A stretch of DNA of 64,000 bases from Schizochytrium sp. CCTCC M209059 (taxonomy: Eukaryota; Sar; Bigyra; Thraustochytrida; Thraustochytriidae): contig KN805370.1 in assembly GCA_000818945.1 (NCBI GenBank), positions 1,362,498 to 1,426,497 on the forward strand, in the 5' to 3' direction. Position numbers and translations under genes: made by a program. Shown one piece after another: positions 38,801 to 48,445 of the stretch (positions within the stretch are counted from its first letter, which is position 1; the number at the start of each line of letters is the position of its first letter). The notes under the pieces were generated by a model that saw only the letters and a list, made by a program, of their open reading frames with translations, was not told the DNA's origin and did no database searches.

Positions 38801-40486
38801 ATGGCGCCGGCGATGAAGGTGACGCTGAAGTGGGAGGAGGGCGCGGAGGCCACGCACGCCGTGCTAAAGCTGACGCTGCCGCGAAAGTGGCGCGAGGGCG
38901 CCACGAAGCAGCTGAAGGAGACCTTCGTGGACCAGTACAACAAGAAACACGAGGACACCAAGCTCGAGCTGGACGAGGTGCATCTGGTGAACACAAGAGG
39001 ACAGGCACTCGCCGATGCTGATCTCGTCGCGCGTGTGATCGAACATGGCGAGCACGTGCGCGTCAAGCCGGGTCCCTCGCCGACCAAGCTGGCGGCTCCG
39101 TTGCCGGCCAAGGAATCCGACGCCAGCGCCGCCAAATCAGACGCCAAGGCGAGCAAGGGCGCCAACGTGCCAACGCCCATGCCAGGTTCCGGCTCGGACC
39201 TCGTTGGCGACAAGGCTGCCCTTGACAAGGCGCGAAAGATCGACTTCGATTACTCCAAGTGGGACCGTCTGGACCTGAGCGACGACGACGCAGAGGATTG
39301 CCACCCAAACATTGACAAGGAGAGTTGGAAGCGGCTCATGGCGCAAAAGCGTCAAGACCGACGCCAAAAGGAGGAGGAGAAGATTGCGGCCTTCAAGGCC
39401 AAGATCGAAAAATACAAGAAGAAATATGAGGACCTCCAGGGCAAAATCGACGGTGCCGGGGCTGACGACGACGCTGCGCAATGGATGGTCGACCGCGATG
39501 ATGCCAAGGACTCGATGGACAAGTACCAAGCCCGCCTCGATCACTTTCTGGCCACGCGCAAGCTCACTGCCGATGATCTCTGCGATGTTAAGGACGACAA
39601 AACCACTGTCGCCTCCTCGGCAGACATGACGCCCCTCGACACGGGCTTGCCGCAGCCTGCCAAGTCGCCTGCTGCATCCTCTTCTGCATCTTCCTCTTCC
39701 TCTTCCGAACCATCAAAGGCCATTGTGAGGCCCGAGGCGCCCGTGGACGAGGGTCTCGAATACGACGCATACATTAAGCTTCATCGGGTCAAGGTGGACA
39801 AGTTTGCGGACCTTCGCTCCGACGAGGCGTCAGAGCATTTTCTTCTCGAGAACCCAGTTATCCTTCACAAGCACGCGGAAGGCTACCTCTTGTTGCGGAC
39901 CCTGGACACGTGCATGCGCCACCTCGGCGAGGAGGAGGATCGCGGCGGATTGTCTGCTAAACTCAAGAAGGCATACGCCGAGGAAGAACTGGCCATTGCG
40001 CGACAACACATGATCATCCAGTTCGTCTTGGCTCTTGCAGAGGGGAAGCATCGTGACCCGCGCGATTTTGTACGGGCTTTCTTCCTCAAGGCCGGAAAGA
40101 ACTCGACGCAGCGTGTCGACGGCTTCGAGCAAGACCTCGAGAGCTTTGTAGATCGAATCCGAAACCGCGCAAAGGAGAAGCGCAGCAAGGGTGAGGAGTC
40201 TCCTCTGGCCTATCACAATCGCGACGATGTTGTGCAGCTGGATGACGGCGAGTACGAGATGGCACCTCTCGGCCCTGGTGGCCTTGACCCGAACGAGGTT
40301 TTGGGCACGCTCCCGCGTGCCATGCAGGAGGCTTTTATCTCACAGGACACTGACAAGCTTCGCGAAGCTGTATCGAGTCTCACTGCAGAGGAGGCACAAT
40401 ATCATATGCAGCGCTGCGTTGACTCTGGTCTATGGAACCCAGGCCCGGATGAGGTGGAAGCCGACGACGAGGGCGAAGACAACTAG
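38801..40486 (+). CDS. CDC37: CDC37-like Hsp90 co-chaperone with ubiquitin-like N-terminal extension
   Basis: CDC37 delivers protein kinase clients to Hsp90. The family N-terminal motif appears internally: FDYSKWDRLDLSDDDAED with HPNID following (nt ~39245-39310), including the Ser before an acidic cluster that CK2 phosphorylates in CDC37. A coiled coil follows. The Hsp90-binding helical domain has SEHFLLENPVILHKHAEGYL and LAIARQHMIIQFVLALA. The end carries EEAQYHMQRCVDSGLWNPG, a CDC37 C-terminal hallmark. The extra ~90 residues at the start (VTLKW, LKETFVDQYNKKH, VHLVNTRGQALADADLVA, VRVKPG) look like a ubiquitin-like fold, with a Ser/Ala linker before the CDC37 part. This makes 561 residues against 378 in human. 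Single exon, first ATG 38801. Confidence 0.88.
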   Translation: MAPAMKVTLKWEEGAEATHAVLKLTLPRKWREGATKQLKETFVDQYNKKHEDTKLELDEVHLVNTRGQALADADLVARVIEHGEHVRVKPGPSPTKLAAPLPAKESDASAAKSDAKASKGANVPTPMPGSGSDLVGDKAALDKARKIDFDYSKWDRLDLSDDDAEDCHPNIDKESWKRLMAQKRQDRRQKEEEKIAAFKAKIEKYKKKYEDLQGKIDGAGADDDAAQWMVDRDDAKDSMDKYQARLDHFLATRKLTADDLCDVKDDKTTVASSADMTPLDTGLPQPAKSPAASSSASSSSSSEPSKAIVRPEAPVDEGLEYDAYIKLHRVKVDKFADLRSDEASEHFLLENPVILHKHAEGYLLLRTLDTCMRHLGEEEDRGGLSAKLKKAYAEEELAIARQHMIIQFVLALAEGKHRDPRDFVRAFFLKAGKNSTQRVDGFEQDLESFVDRIRNRAKEKRSKGEESPLAYHNRDDVVQLDDGEYEMAPLGPGGLDPNEVLGTLPRAMQEAFISQDTDKLREAVSSLTAEEAQYHMQRCVDSGLWNPGPDEVEADDEGEDN

Positions 40487-40730
40487 GCGTTTAAAAAAAT
40501 AATTGCTTCCAACTCTTCAGCCTTCCGGCACTCATCGGATTGACTGTACGGCCGCTCGCAGCAGCGCCTCAAATTACCCATGTTATGAGCCACAAAAGAT
40601 TAAGTAAAGGAATTGCAAAGAGAAGAAGAAAATAAGAATTCTTGTTTCGTGCTGCTTGACCCCAAGGTGCAGGACCTAGATTTACTTGGGTACTCGCCTC
40701 GGCCTCAGCCTCGGCCCGCGGGTTTCAGTC

Positions 40731-42281
40731 CTAAGTCTCATCGCGTGGCTTGCGAAAGGGAAGTTTGGCAGAAGCCACATAGTCCCAAAAGGCAGCGACC
40801 TTGGACTTGGGCAAAACCACATAAATTGCCTGGTCTCCATTCGGAGCACGCGGCATGATAATGTTGAGACCCGGCGCGGAGACAGGCGGCGGAACCATGT
40901 ACGCCGAGGCGCCTTTGCCTGCAGGAGCGCCCATGTCCACGAGCCAATTGTATCCCGACCATGTGTTGGTAAATGTCTGCTTGCCCGCGACGCAGTCTCC
41001 AACAATGTGAAAGACCCCCGTCTCTTCACGCATGCCCAGCACGCGCGAGTGCTCGAGCCAATTTTTGCGGCAGGCAAGATTCTCACCATCCTTGCTAAGC
41101 TCTGTGCGGATAGCACGATGCAAACTCAAGGCAGATGATGACAGAGAGCTAGGATCCATCTCGACCTGCAGCGGCACGTCAAAGACCGCGTTACCAACGT
41201 AGTTTTCCGGGTAGCGGGCAAGTTTGCCGCGCACGTTGATTGACTGCACAACAGGGCGCGTGTCTTTGGCGCGGGTACCCGATTTCGCGGCGCTCTGGGC
41301 GCAAAGCACGGCACTCATCGCCAGTTCATACGATGAAACCCATTCATCCCCTGGAAGCTCTTTCTTCACGTCTGCCTTGAGAGCGTCGAGTCCCTTCCTG
41401 TCGATGCACACTTCAACCGTCTCGCACGTTTTACTTGCCCAAATAAAGTTGGCAATGAGCTTGAACCAGTACCAGCGCGTAGCAAGAGGTGGCGACCCGC
41501 CAATTTCATTACGCCATTTAGCCAAGAGGGCAGAACGAGTTGATGGGGTCTCGCCTACCGGCTTTGTCACGCGAGGCGGCAGGTCCGCGGGCCGTAGCGA
41601 TGCTGGCGCAGCACTGGAGGAGCATGCCTCCGACCACTTTTGCATGAGGAGAACGTACGTCTGAGCGTCGCCAAGACAATGGTTCAACTGGACACTTATA
41701 TAAGAGACACCCTCATCTTCAAAGCGAACGAGGCGTGTCATGAGCAGACTTTCCTCGGGAGACGGCCGGGCGCCCTTTGGGGCGAAAAAGATTCCTGCCG
41801 CCGACCAAGCTGAGCTCGGGGAGTCCACGTCGGGAAGTTTGGCATTCGCTTCACGACGAATTCCTCGAGCGGTCTCAAAGATGACGCCGTTGGCGCTCTG
41901 ATCATCGAGCTTGAGGCCGTAGCGGAGAGGGTCCGAGGTAGTGTCAAGGCGCGAAGCCACAAAGGGAAATTCAGCCAGCACGCGTTCTAGCGCCGTGCGG
42001 ACCATATTAGTATCGAGGAGACTCTCGATGCGAACGGCAAAGCGAATCCACGTCACGCTCGTCATTTCGTCCACCTCGCTCAATGTCCAGCGCTGTTCGT
42101 CCTTAGTGGCGTGAGGGCAACGGACGATATCTTCTTTTTCAACCTCGACCTCAAACGCCGGAGGCGGGGCCTCCTTTCCCGGGCTTGCCGACATTTTCCT
42201 CACGACCATCGCGATACCTACAATGGCACCCACCGCCGCAGCAGCGCCGACGAGGCCTCCAACATTGTTGCCTTTGCTCAT
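40731..42281 (-). CDS. BAHD-like (HXXXD) acyltransferase, membrane-anchored
   Basis: 516 residues. A hydrophobic N-terminal segment (VGAAAAVGAIVGIAMVV) probably anchors it to a membrane. The acyltransferase signature HXXXD appears as LNHCLGDAQTY near residue 208, preceded by the usual beta-strand VSYISVQ. A second family-like element is VVQSINVRGKL with ENYVGNAVFDV, resembling the R-x-x-P-x-Y-x-GN region. The N-terminal LESLLDTNMVRTALERVLAEFP follows the condensation-type helix pattern. Members transfer acyl groups from CoA thioesters to alcohols or amines; the substrate cannot be read here. The DFGWG motif of plant enzymes is not evident. Divergent from the ABCG transporter, so linked expression is possible but unproven. 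Confidence 0.75.
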   Translation of the reverse strand: MSKGNNVGGLVGAAAAVGAIVGIAMVVRKMSASPGKEAPPPAFEVEVEKEDIVRCPHATKDEQRWTLSEVDEMTSVTWIRFAVRIESLLDTNMVRTALERVLAEFPFVASRLDTTSDPLRYGLKLDDQSANGVIFETARGIRREANAKLPDVDSPSSAWSAAGIFFAPKGARPSPEESLLMTRLVRFEDEGVSYISVQLNHCLGDAQTYVLLMQKWSEACSSSAAPASLRPADLPPRVTKPVGETPSTRSALLAKWRNEIGGSPPLATRWYWFKLIANFIWASKTCETVEVCIDRKGLDALKADVKKELPGDEWVSSYELAMSAVLCAQSAAKSGTRAKDTRPVVQSINVRGKLARYPENYVGNAVFDVPLQVEMDPSSLSSSALSLHRAIRTELSKDGENLACRKNWLEHSRVLGMREETGVFHIVGDCVAGKQTFTNTWSGYNWLVDMGAPAGKGASAYMVPPPVSAPGLNIIMPRAPNGDQAIYVVLPKSKVAAFWDYVASAKLPFRKPRDET

Positions 42282-42718
42282 CCTCGTAGTACGTACTCGT
42301 GACCACCGATGTCGTATTAGTTCTTTGCACGTGCCGCGTCCAGGAAGCTCAGTCCGCTTCTCGATATCCTCGCGCAGCGCCGATGCTCCCGCGGCGCGCG
42401 AGCTGCGCCTTTTTCACGCCCGCAAGGCCGAGGCCGCGTCGTCCCCGCGTCTCCTCCGCGTCGCCTCGCCCCGCGTCGCCTCGCCTCGTTCGCGCACGCG
42501 CACGTCTCGTCGCGCGAGCCCCGCGCACGTTCGAGATCTGCGCCGCTTCGAATCGCGCGCTGCGCGCAAGTGGGCTATGGCGCGGTCCCAAATGGCGAAA
42601 CCGCCGCTTTTCAGTCGGGTATATCTGCGCGCAAGTGGGCTATGCGCGGCCCTCACTCTGCAGCCTCGCGGCACCTTTGCTGCACGATCTGCACGCGTTC
42701 CGAAGCTTGTCTCCAAAC

Positions 42719-42847
42719 GATGATGATGCTGCAACAATTGTATTGTGTCGCGCCTTCTGACGGCCGAGGCTTGACCGTATGAGCCGATCTGCCAGGTCGG
42801 GCGCTTTCTCAGCCTTGTGCATCCCAGGATACGCTCGGGTCCGAGGA
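42719..42847. repeat. 130-base direct repeat, copy 1
   Basis: Begins GATGATGATGCTGCAAC and ends near CTCGGGTCCGAGGAC. It differs from copy 2 at only about ten positions. The sequence CGAAGCTTGTCT precedes both copies at different distances. Confidence 0.92.
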
Positions 42848-42893
42848 CCAAGACGAAGCTTGTCTATACACTTGTATACTTTGTACTTCGAAT

Positions 42894-43023
42894 GATGATG
42901 ATGCCGCAACAATTGTATTGTGTCGCGCCTTCTGACGGCCGAAGCTTGACCCGTACGAGCCGATCTGCCAGCTCGGGCGCTTTCTCAGCCTTGTGCATCC
43001 CATGATACGCTCGGGACCGAGGC
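42894..43023. repeat. 130-base direct repeat, copy 2
   Basis: Same order and orientation as copy 1, offset 175 bases, about 92% identical by eye. It ends roughly 250 bases upstream of the ABCG ATG. Confidence 0.92.
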
Positions 43024-43275
43024 CCAGCTCACCCTGAGGTCAGTCAAGGTTGGTCAAGCAAGGTTGGTTGATGACGAGGTCGCGCGACCCAGTCAGGCAT
43101 CGTCGCGGGAAGGAGGGCGCCGGCGGAGGCACCGCGCCTGACCGGACCCGGGGCGGCGCAGCTTGGGCGCGACGCGAGGTCCCTCTCGGCCTCGTCGTCT
43201 GCGCGCCTCGCCCTCGACCGAGAGCGCCGCTCGGGCCTGAAAGGCGAGTGGTCTTGTCCGAGGAAGAAGAAGAAG

Positions 43276-45240
43276 ATGACGACGCTCGAGTCGCACCTGC
43301 TCGAGGAGCAGGACACGGCTCTCCAGGACTTTGCAGCGGCAGCAGACGAAGGCGACGTGGAAGCCAACGCGGACGCGGCGCGCGCGACAGAAACGCCAGA
43401 TCGATCAGCAGCAAGAGGAGTCCATGTGTGCGTGGAGACGCGGAACCTGAGCTACTTTGTCGGTTCCGGCACGTCGCGCAAGCAAATCTTGCACGACGTT
43501 AACGTGTGCTTCCGGCCGGGCGAGCTGACTGCCATCATCGGGCCCAGTGGCAGCGGCAAGACGACCACCATTTCGATCCTCTTGGGCAATGCAGCAGGTG
43601 AGACGCGCGGCCGCGTGCTGGTCAACGGCATCGACGGTCCACCCCCGCATTTCAAGAGCGTGGCCAAATTGGTCCCGCAAGAAGATGTCCTTCTCGCCTC
43701 GCTTACAGTCCGCGAGACGCTGTACTACCAAAGTGAGCTCGTTCTCCCAGAGGTATGGTCACAGGAGATGCGTCAGGCTCGCGTGAACGAGGTGGTTGAG
43801 GCACTTTCGCTCCAAGAGTGTCTCGATGTACGCATTGGCACTGTTGACGAGCGAGGCGTGTCGGGCGGGCAGCGTAAGCGCGTATCCATCGCTATGGACT
43901 TGCTGTCCAATCCAGCAACACTTTTTGTCGACGAACCCACGAGCGGTCTCGACAGCAAGACTGCCGAAGACGTGGTGCGCATTCTCTCTGGGCTGGCCAA
44001 GGAGGGCGGCCGGCGCACGATTGTATGCACAATTCATCAGCCGAGCTATCGGATCTTTTCACTCTTTGACCAGCTTGTACTGCTCGCGAGCGGCCGCGTC
44101 GCATACCGCGGTCCCATCAAAGATGTCGAGGCTTTCTTTGAGCACATGGGTCTCCCAACGCCCGCACGAGAGAACCCCGCGGATCACTACATGCGCATCT
44201 TGCAAGATGAAGCGCATCAGACGTCTCTGACGACCGAGTTTGCCAAGCGAGACAAAATCAATGAAAGCGAGCCGGCACTTCCGCCCATGACGACGGCGAC
44301 TGCTGAAGCTCTGCTCATTGCGTCGTCGTCATCTTCAGAAGGCGACGAACCCGGCATCGCACTCCGTGGTATCGCACGGTACCCGACCTCATTTCGCAAA
44401 CAGCTTTGGGTGCTCTTTCGCCGCGCTGCCTATGACTCGCTCAAGGACCGCAACAAGTTCGCGCGCACAGTTACCCTCAAAACTGCAGTGGGCCTCCTCG
44501 TTGGTTGGGTTTGGTGGCAAGCAGGCAATCCTGCACGTGTGGACAAGATCTTCCCACTCGAGGGTGCCTGCCTCATGCTGGTTCTTAACAGCACGATCGA
44601 CACGATTGCTTCTACAATTATTGTTTTCCCCACGCAGCGTAGCCTGATGAACCGCGAGTACAAGAATGGAGTATATCGTCTCATGTCCTTTTATCTCGGT
44701 CTCATCATGTCCATGTGCGTACTTTCCATTGTGCATGTTACGGTCATGACTGTCCCGATTTACTTTATGGTGGGGCTCCAGCCCAAGGTCGACAAATTCT
44801 TCATCTTCGCAACGATTTTACTTCTCATGACAATGATGGGCAATGTGCTCGGCGTCATTGTAGGTGCAATTAGCAAGGACTTAGTGGAAGCGCAGAACGC
44901 CCTGGCTCCGATGTTAGCTCCCATGGTGATCAGTGCAGGATATGTGATCCCGTACAAGCAGCTCAACAAGCCGCTTCGTGCAGTGTATCACATTAGTTTT
45001 TTTCAATTTGGTCTGTCGGCGCTGCAGCTCAACGAGTTCAAAGACTTGCCCATCGAACTCAAGGTCTATGGGTACGATATTCCGCTCACAGGCAACTTCA
45101 TTCTCAAGAACTTTCTCAGTCTCGACCCCGAAACGCATCATGTCCAGGACTACCTTTTGCGTTTGGTCGTTGCCAACATTGTCATCATGACGATAGGATA
45201 CTTTGTTGTGCGTCGTCGTCTCAAACAGCGGACAGGATGA
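43276..45240 (+). CDS. ABCG (White/WBC) half transporter
   Basis: 654 residues in the ABC-then-membrane order of the G subfamily. Nucleotide-binding domain: Walker A GPSGSGKTT (~residue 90), signature VSGGQRKRVSIAMDLL, Walker B LFVDEPTSGLD and H-loop TIHQPS. The membrane part begins near residue 375 (RKQLWVLFRRAAYDSLKDR is the usual cytosolic connecting helix) and has about six helices, including LVLNSTIDTIASTIIVFP and IIMSMCVLSIVHVTVM. As a half transporter it must dimerise; typical cargo are lipids, sterols or xenobiotics, but the substrate is not readable. ATG 43276 follows an AAGAAGAAG leader. Single exon. Confidence 0.93.
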   Translation: MTTLESHLLEEQDTALQDFAAAADEGDVEANADAARATETPDRSAARGVHVCVETRNLSYFVGSGTSRKQILHDVNVCFRPGELTAIIGPSGSGKTTTISILLGNAAGETRGRVLVNGIDGPPPHFKSVAKLVPQEDVLLASLTVRETLYYQSELVLPEVWSQEMRQARVNEVVEALSLQECLDVRIGTVDERGVSGGQRKRVSIAMDLLSNPATLFVDEPTSGLDSKTAEDVVRILSGLAKEGGRRTIVCTIHQPSYRIFSLFDQLVLLASGRVAYRGPIKDVEAFFEHMGLPTPARENPADHYMRILQDEAHQTSLTTEFAKRDKINESEPALPPMTTATAEALLIASSSSSEGDEPGIALRGIARYPTSFRKQLWVLFRRAAYDSLKDRNKFARTVTLKTAVGLLVGWVWWQAGNPARVDKIFPLEGACLMLVLNSTIDTIASTIIVFPTQRSLMNREYKNGVYRLMSFYLGLIMSMCVLSIVHVTVMTVPIYFMVGLQPKVDKFFIFATILLLMTMMGNVLGVIVGAISKDLVEAQNALAPMLAPMVISAGYVIPYKQLNKPLRAVYHISFFQFGLSALQLNEFKDLPIELKVYGYDIPLTGNFILKNFLSLDPETHHVQDYLLRLVVANIVIMTIGYFVVRRRLKQRTG

Positions 45241-45798
45241 TGATAATGTCGCATCTATGCAATGTCATCGTCTCTGTTGTTCTCCAAAGGGGATTATTTT
45301 GTTCTACCTAGGCCTAGTCTTGAACGCAGATTTATACCCCTTGATTGTAGCTAATAAATGAACAAAGTGTAGCTTGATTTCGGCCGCCGCGAAACAGAAG
45401 AAACCGTGCCCCAACAAAGAACGGCGTCCCTTCCTTGTGTCGTCCCTAAAGATTGTGTGTTCTCTTTTCGAGCATTTTGGAGGCAAGCAAATAGAATCGG
45501 TCCTTTCGTCATACTTCACAAATTGAACATCATTAGTAATTAAACGAAATCTCGATACTTCCGTTCATTGCGACACGACTGGCAGTCAGTCTACTCGAAC
45601 GTATGGCAGCAAATAATCTTACTGTCAACCAGTTCCCCGCGCTTCATAAAACGAAAGAATCAAGGGATAAATTACCATCAGCAAAATAGAATTACAATAT
45701 AGGCCTTCATGCGCCCATGATGAAAAGGCAACAAGCCTCTCGCTCACAGCGACAATCCTGCTTCGGGCGCCCAGAACCCGCAAACTAGTATATAGTCC

Positions 45799-45829
<31 letters not shown>

Positions 45830-46144
45830 CTCTTTCTTTCTTTTCATTTCCTCTTCTGCGCAACCCTTTTTCCACAGGCAGTGCCACTAAGCATCGTAAC
45901 GGTCATGTGCCCCTTTTGTCCATTTCTTTCTCCAAGGAAGTAATTCCACGGATGGCGCAGTCCGAGTCCGAGTCTACCGAGGCAGGGGGCAGGCAGTTAG
46001 ACAGACATCAAAGCAGTGCGAAGCAGTGCGAAGCAGCGCGAAGGTGGAGAGCGTGAGCGGGTAAAGAAGTTGTAGTGCTCGCGCTCGCGGCTCGAAGCAC
46101 CGGCGGGAGCTCACTTACTCGCTCGCTTGCTTCCTCGCCCACTC

Positions 46145-46192
<48 letters not shown>

Positions 46193-46229
46193 ACAAGCAA
46201 ACAAGCAAACAAACAACCAAGCAGCCACG
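45241..46229. other. Intergenic, no gene recognised
   Basis: AT-rich 3' flank of ABCG, then a CTTT/CTAT tetramer tract (45800-45848) and, just before IFT81, an AAGC tetramer array in the leader. Short open frames only. Confidence 0.5.
46143..46217. repeat. (AAGC)n/(AAAC)n array in IFT81 leader
   Basis: Roughly eighteen tetramers, drifting from AAGC to AAAC, ending 13 bases before the IFT81 ATG. It would lie in the 5' UTR. Confidence 0.92.
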
Positions 46230-48302
46230 ATGAGCGAAATTAGGTTCATCGTCGAGCGGCTCAACCAGAAGCCGTTTAATCGCGATTTAACGCTCGTGAG
46301 CTTTGACGAGCTTGGCCCTTTTGAGCTGCTCCAGCTGCTCAACAATGTCCTCGAATACCTTGACCCGCATTTGCACAAGGTTGATCTGCGCGAGGAGAAC
46401 CAGTTGCGCGAAGGCGCAACTGCATCGCGCATGACTGACTTCTTGCGCATTCTCAAGTACAAGATCCCGGACAGTAACGCGGAACGCTTCAAAGCTTCTC
46501 TTGGCAATGGTGAGCGTAGCACTGTGTACCCAATTTTGCACTACTTGCTCTCGCGTCTGGAACCCATGAAGACACGCGCCTATCTCGCGCGCTACCTGGT
46601 AAACGTGGAGATTCCTTCCGCATTTCTGCACGATGAGGCAATCCAGGACGTCTATCAACACTACAAACAGTGCCAGCGCGAGTTCAAGGAGACGCACAAA
46701 GCCGTGGAAAACCTGCGCCACAGCACAGTGCAGCCGGGCGAGCTCAAGCGTGAGATTGCGCAGCTTGAGGAGGAAAAAGGTCAGCTCATCGAAAAGATTG
46801 CCCAGCTTAAACGCAAGACAGAGGATATGCCCGGTTTCCAGGAGCTATACGACGTAACGAGCGCGCTGCGACGTGAACAAGAGGACGAGACAAAGCTGCA
46901 GGACCAGGGCCGTGAGCAACAGGCTGCGCTCGAGGCGAGTGAGCGACGTCTTGCAGAGCTCCGTAGACGATACGAAGAGCTCAGCGCCGCGCAGCGCGAC
47001 GACGACCCGGACGAACTGCTCAGCCGTCTCGAACGCGAGGTTCACGAGCAGCGCGAGGCACTCGAGTCCGAACTTCCACGCCAACTTCAAGATGCATACG
47101 ACCGTCTTGGCGATGTTGAGCGTGGGCTGAGCGAGCCCATTAAGACGCAGAGCGATGTCGATGATATGGAATCTCGTGTCATCAAGGCTCGGCGGGAGAT
47201 TGACTCGCTTCAGGAACAAGTTGATCGCTCGCGAAGACTCAATGGCGGTGATGACAAACTTAAGATGTTCCGACAGCAGGGCGCCATGATCCAAAAGAAG
47301 CTCCAACAAAAAGACAGCGAGCTTGAGGAAGTGCGCGACGAGGCACAGCGTCTCGACAAAGAGCTCGCCGATAAGGAAAGGGCGCTTGCCGCGTCTGCGG
47401 GTGCCCATCCTGGACGACGCGGCGATTTTCGCCAGTACGCCAACGAGCTCCGACAAAAGACGCAGGAATACCGTCGCAAAAAGCAGGAACTGGCTGCCCT
47501 TCGTGCAGAGACTGTCATTCTAACGCGCACGGAAACAATTTTGCGATCGCGGGGAGAGAACGTCGAGGAGTTCCTCAAGGCGATGGAGCGCGGCAAAGGC
47601 GTCGAGGGCGCCGCGCAGATGGAGCAAGAACTCGAGGATGTGTCAAAGCGGGCTGCGGACCTGAACAAGAATAAGAAGATGACACTCGAGGAAATTTCGG
47701 AGATTGTGCGCCAGCTCAAGGACACTCTTGCCAAGCGCAAGGCGAAATTAAACCCGCAAATCACCAAGCTGCGCGCTGTTCGTGAAAAATTCAAAGACCT
47801 TGAGCACGACTATCTCGACAAAAAAGCTGTTTATGAAAACACGGCTGTCGGCCTCGAAAGCGAGCGTATCAAGCTCGAAAGCAATTGCAATTCCTTGCAG
47901 AGTGAGGCTATTCGCGAAGAGTCTCGCTTTCACTACCTGCACTGCCTCACGGATATTGCCAATGTACAGCTGAATCGTGTGCAAGACGAGCTTGCCTTCC
48001 AGCGGGGAGAAGGTCGTCTGTTGCGTGATTTCAAGTCGTACAAAGACTTGTACCAGCAAAAGATCCAGCAGCAGGAGCAGCTTTCGAAAGAGCTTCGGAA
48101 AAAGCAGAAAGGCCTCAAGGAGAACGCCCCCGTCAACACGGAGCAGCGGCAAATGTTCGTGGATCTCAAGCGGCTCCTGCACGCAAAGCTTGGTGTCGCC
48201 CAGCAAAGTCAAATTCCAGGCGGCTACAGCGACGGTGGAAGTAACGTTCTTGATCTCAACAACGACTCGGGTGGCGCTAATATCATGACAATCGACCAAT
48301 AA
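46230..48302 (+). CDS. IFT81: Intraflagellar transport protein 81
   Basis: IFT-B core subunit that, with IFT74, carries tubulin into growing flagella. The N-terminal calponin-homology-like tubulin-binding domain is clearly present (residues 1-130): IRFIVERLNQKPFNRDLTL, LVSFDELGPFELLQLLNNVL, ILKYKIP, VYPILHYLLSRLE and KTRAYLARYLVNVEIPSAFL. After this the protein is almost wholly heptad-like coiled coil (Glu/Lys/Gln/Leu-rich) to about residue 640, ending in a short Gly/Asn/Asp tail. Length 690 against 676 in human. Its presence says the organism builds a flagellum at some stage, as zoosporic heterokonts do. Single exon. Confidence 0.95.
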   Translation: MSEIRFIVERLNQKPFNRDLTLVSFDELGPFELLQLLNNVLEYLDPHLHKVDLREENQLREGATASRMTDFLRILKYKIPDSNAERFKASLGNGERSTVYPILHYLLSRLEPMKTRAYLARYLVNVEIPSAFLHDEAIQDVYQHYKQCQREFKETHKAVENLRHSTVQPGELKREIAQLEEEKGQLIEKIAQLKRKTEDMPGFQELYDVTSALRREQEDETKLQDQGREQQAALEASERRLAELRRRYEELSAAQRDDDPDELLSRLEREVHEQREALESELPRQLQDAYDRLGDVERGLSEPIKTQSDVDDMESRVIKARREIDSLQEQVDRSRRLNGGDDKLKMFRQQGAMIQKKLQQKDSELEEVRDEAQRLDKELADKERALAASAGAHPGRRGDFRQYANELRQKTQEYRRKKQELAALRAETVILTRTETILRSRGENVEEFLKAMERGKGVEGAAQMEQELEDVSKRAADLNKNKKMTLEEISEIVRQLKDTLAKRKAKLNPQITKLRAVREKFKDLEHDYLDKKAVYENTAVGLESERIKLESNCNSLQSEAIREESRFHYLHCLTDIANVQLNRVQDELAFQRGEGRLLRDFKSYKDLYQQKIQQQEQLSKELRKKQKGLKENAPVNTEQRQMFVDLKRLLHAKLGVAQQSQIPGGYSDGGSNVLDLNNDSGGANIMTIDQ

Positions 48303-48445
48303 AAGAAAATGTTTGATGGCCCCCCGATTGTTGTGCATGCCGCTTGTGAGCTGTTCCGTTTCAGCGCGACATTCGTTCACATTAGACCTCGTGTTCTTTG
48401 CTTGCTTTGCTCGATTGAGCCATGCATGACGCTCCACATAATACG

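Larger units (their letters stand above)
42282..43275. promoter_or_regulatory. Bidirectional promoter region with direct repeats
   Basis: 994 bases between divergent ATGs of the acyltransferase and ABCG genes. It contains a ~130-base direct repeat (42719-42847 and 42894-43023) and a short direct repeat of about 20 bases starting GCGCGCAAGTGGGCTATG near 42563 and 42628. No gene recognised. Confidence 0.6.

Noticed and set aside
40731..45240. Acyltransferase plus ABCG transporter as a biosynthetic cluster
   Set aside because: Only two divergent genes with generic families; neighbours (CDC37, IFT81) are housekeeping and no core biosynthetic enzyme is present.
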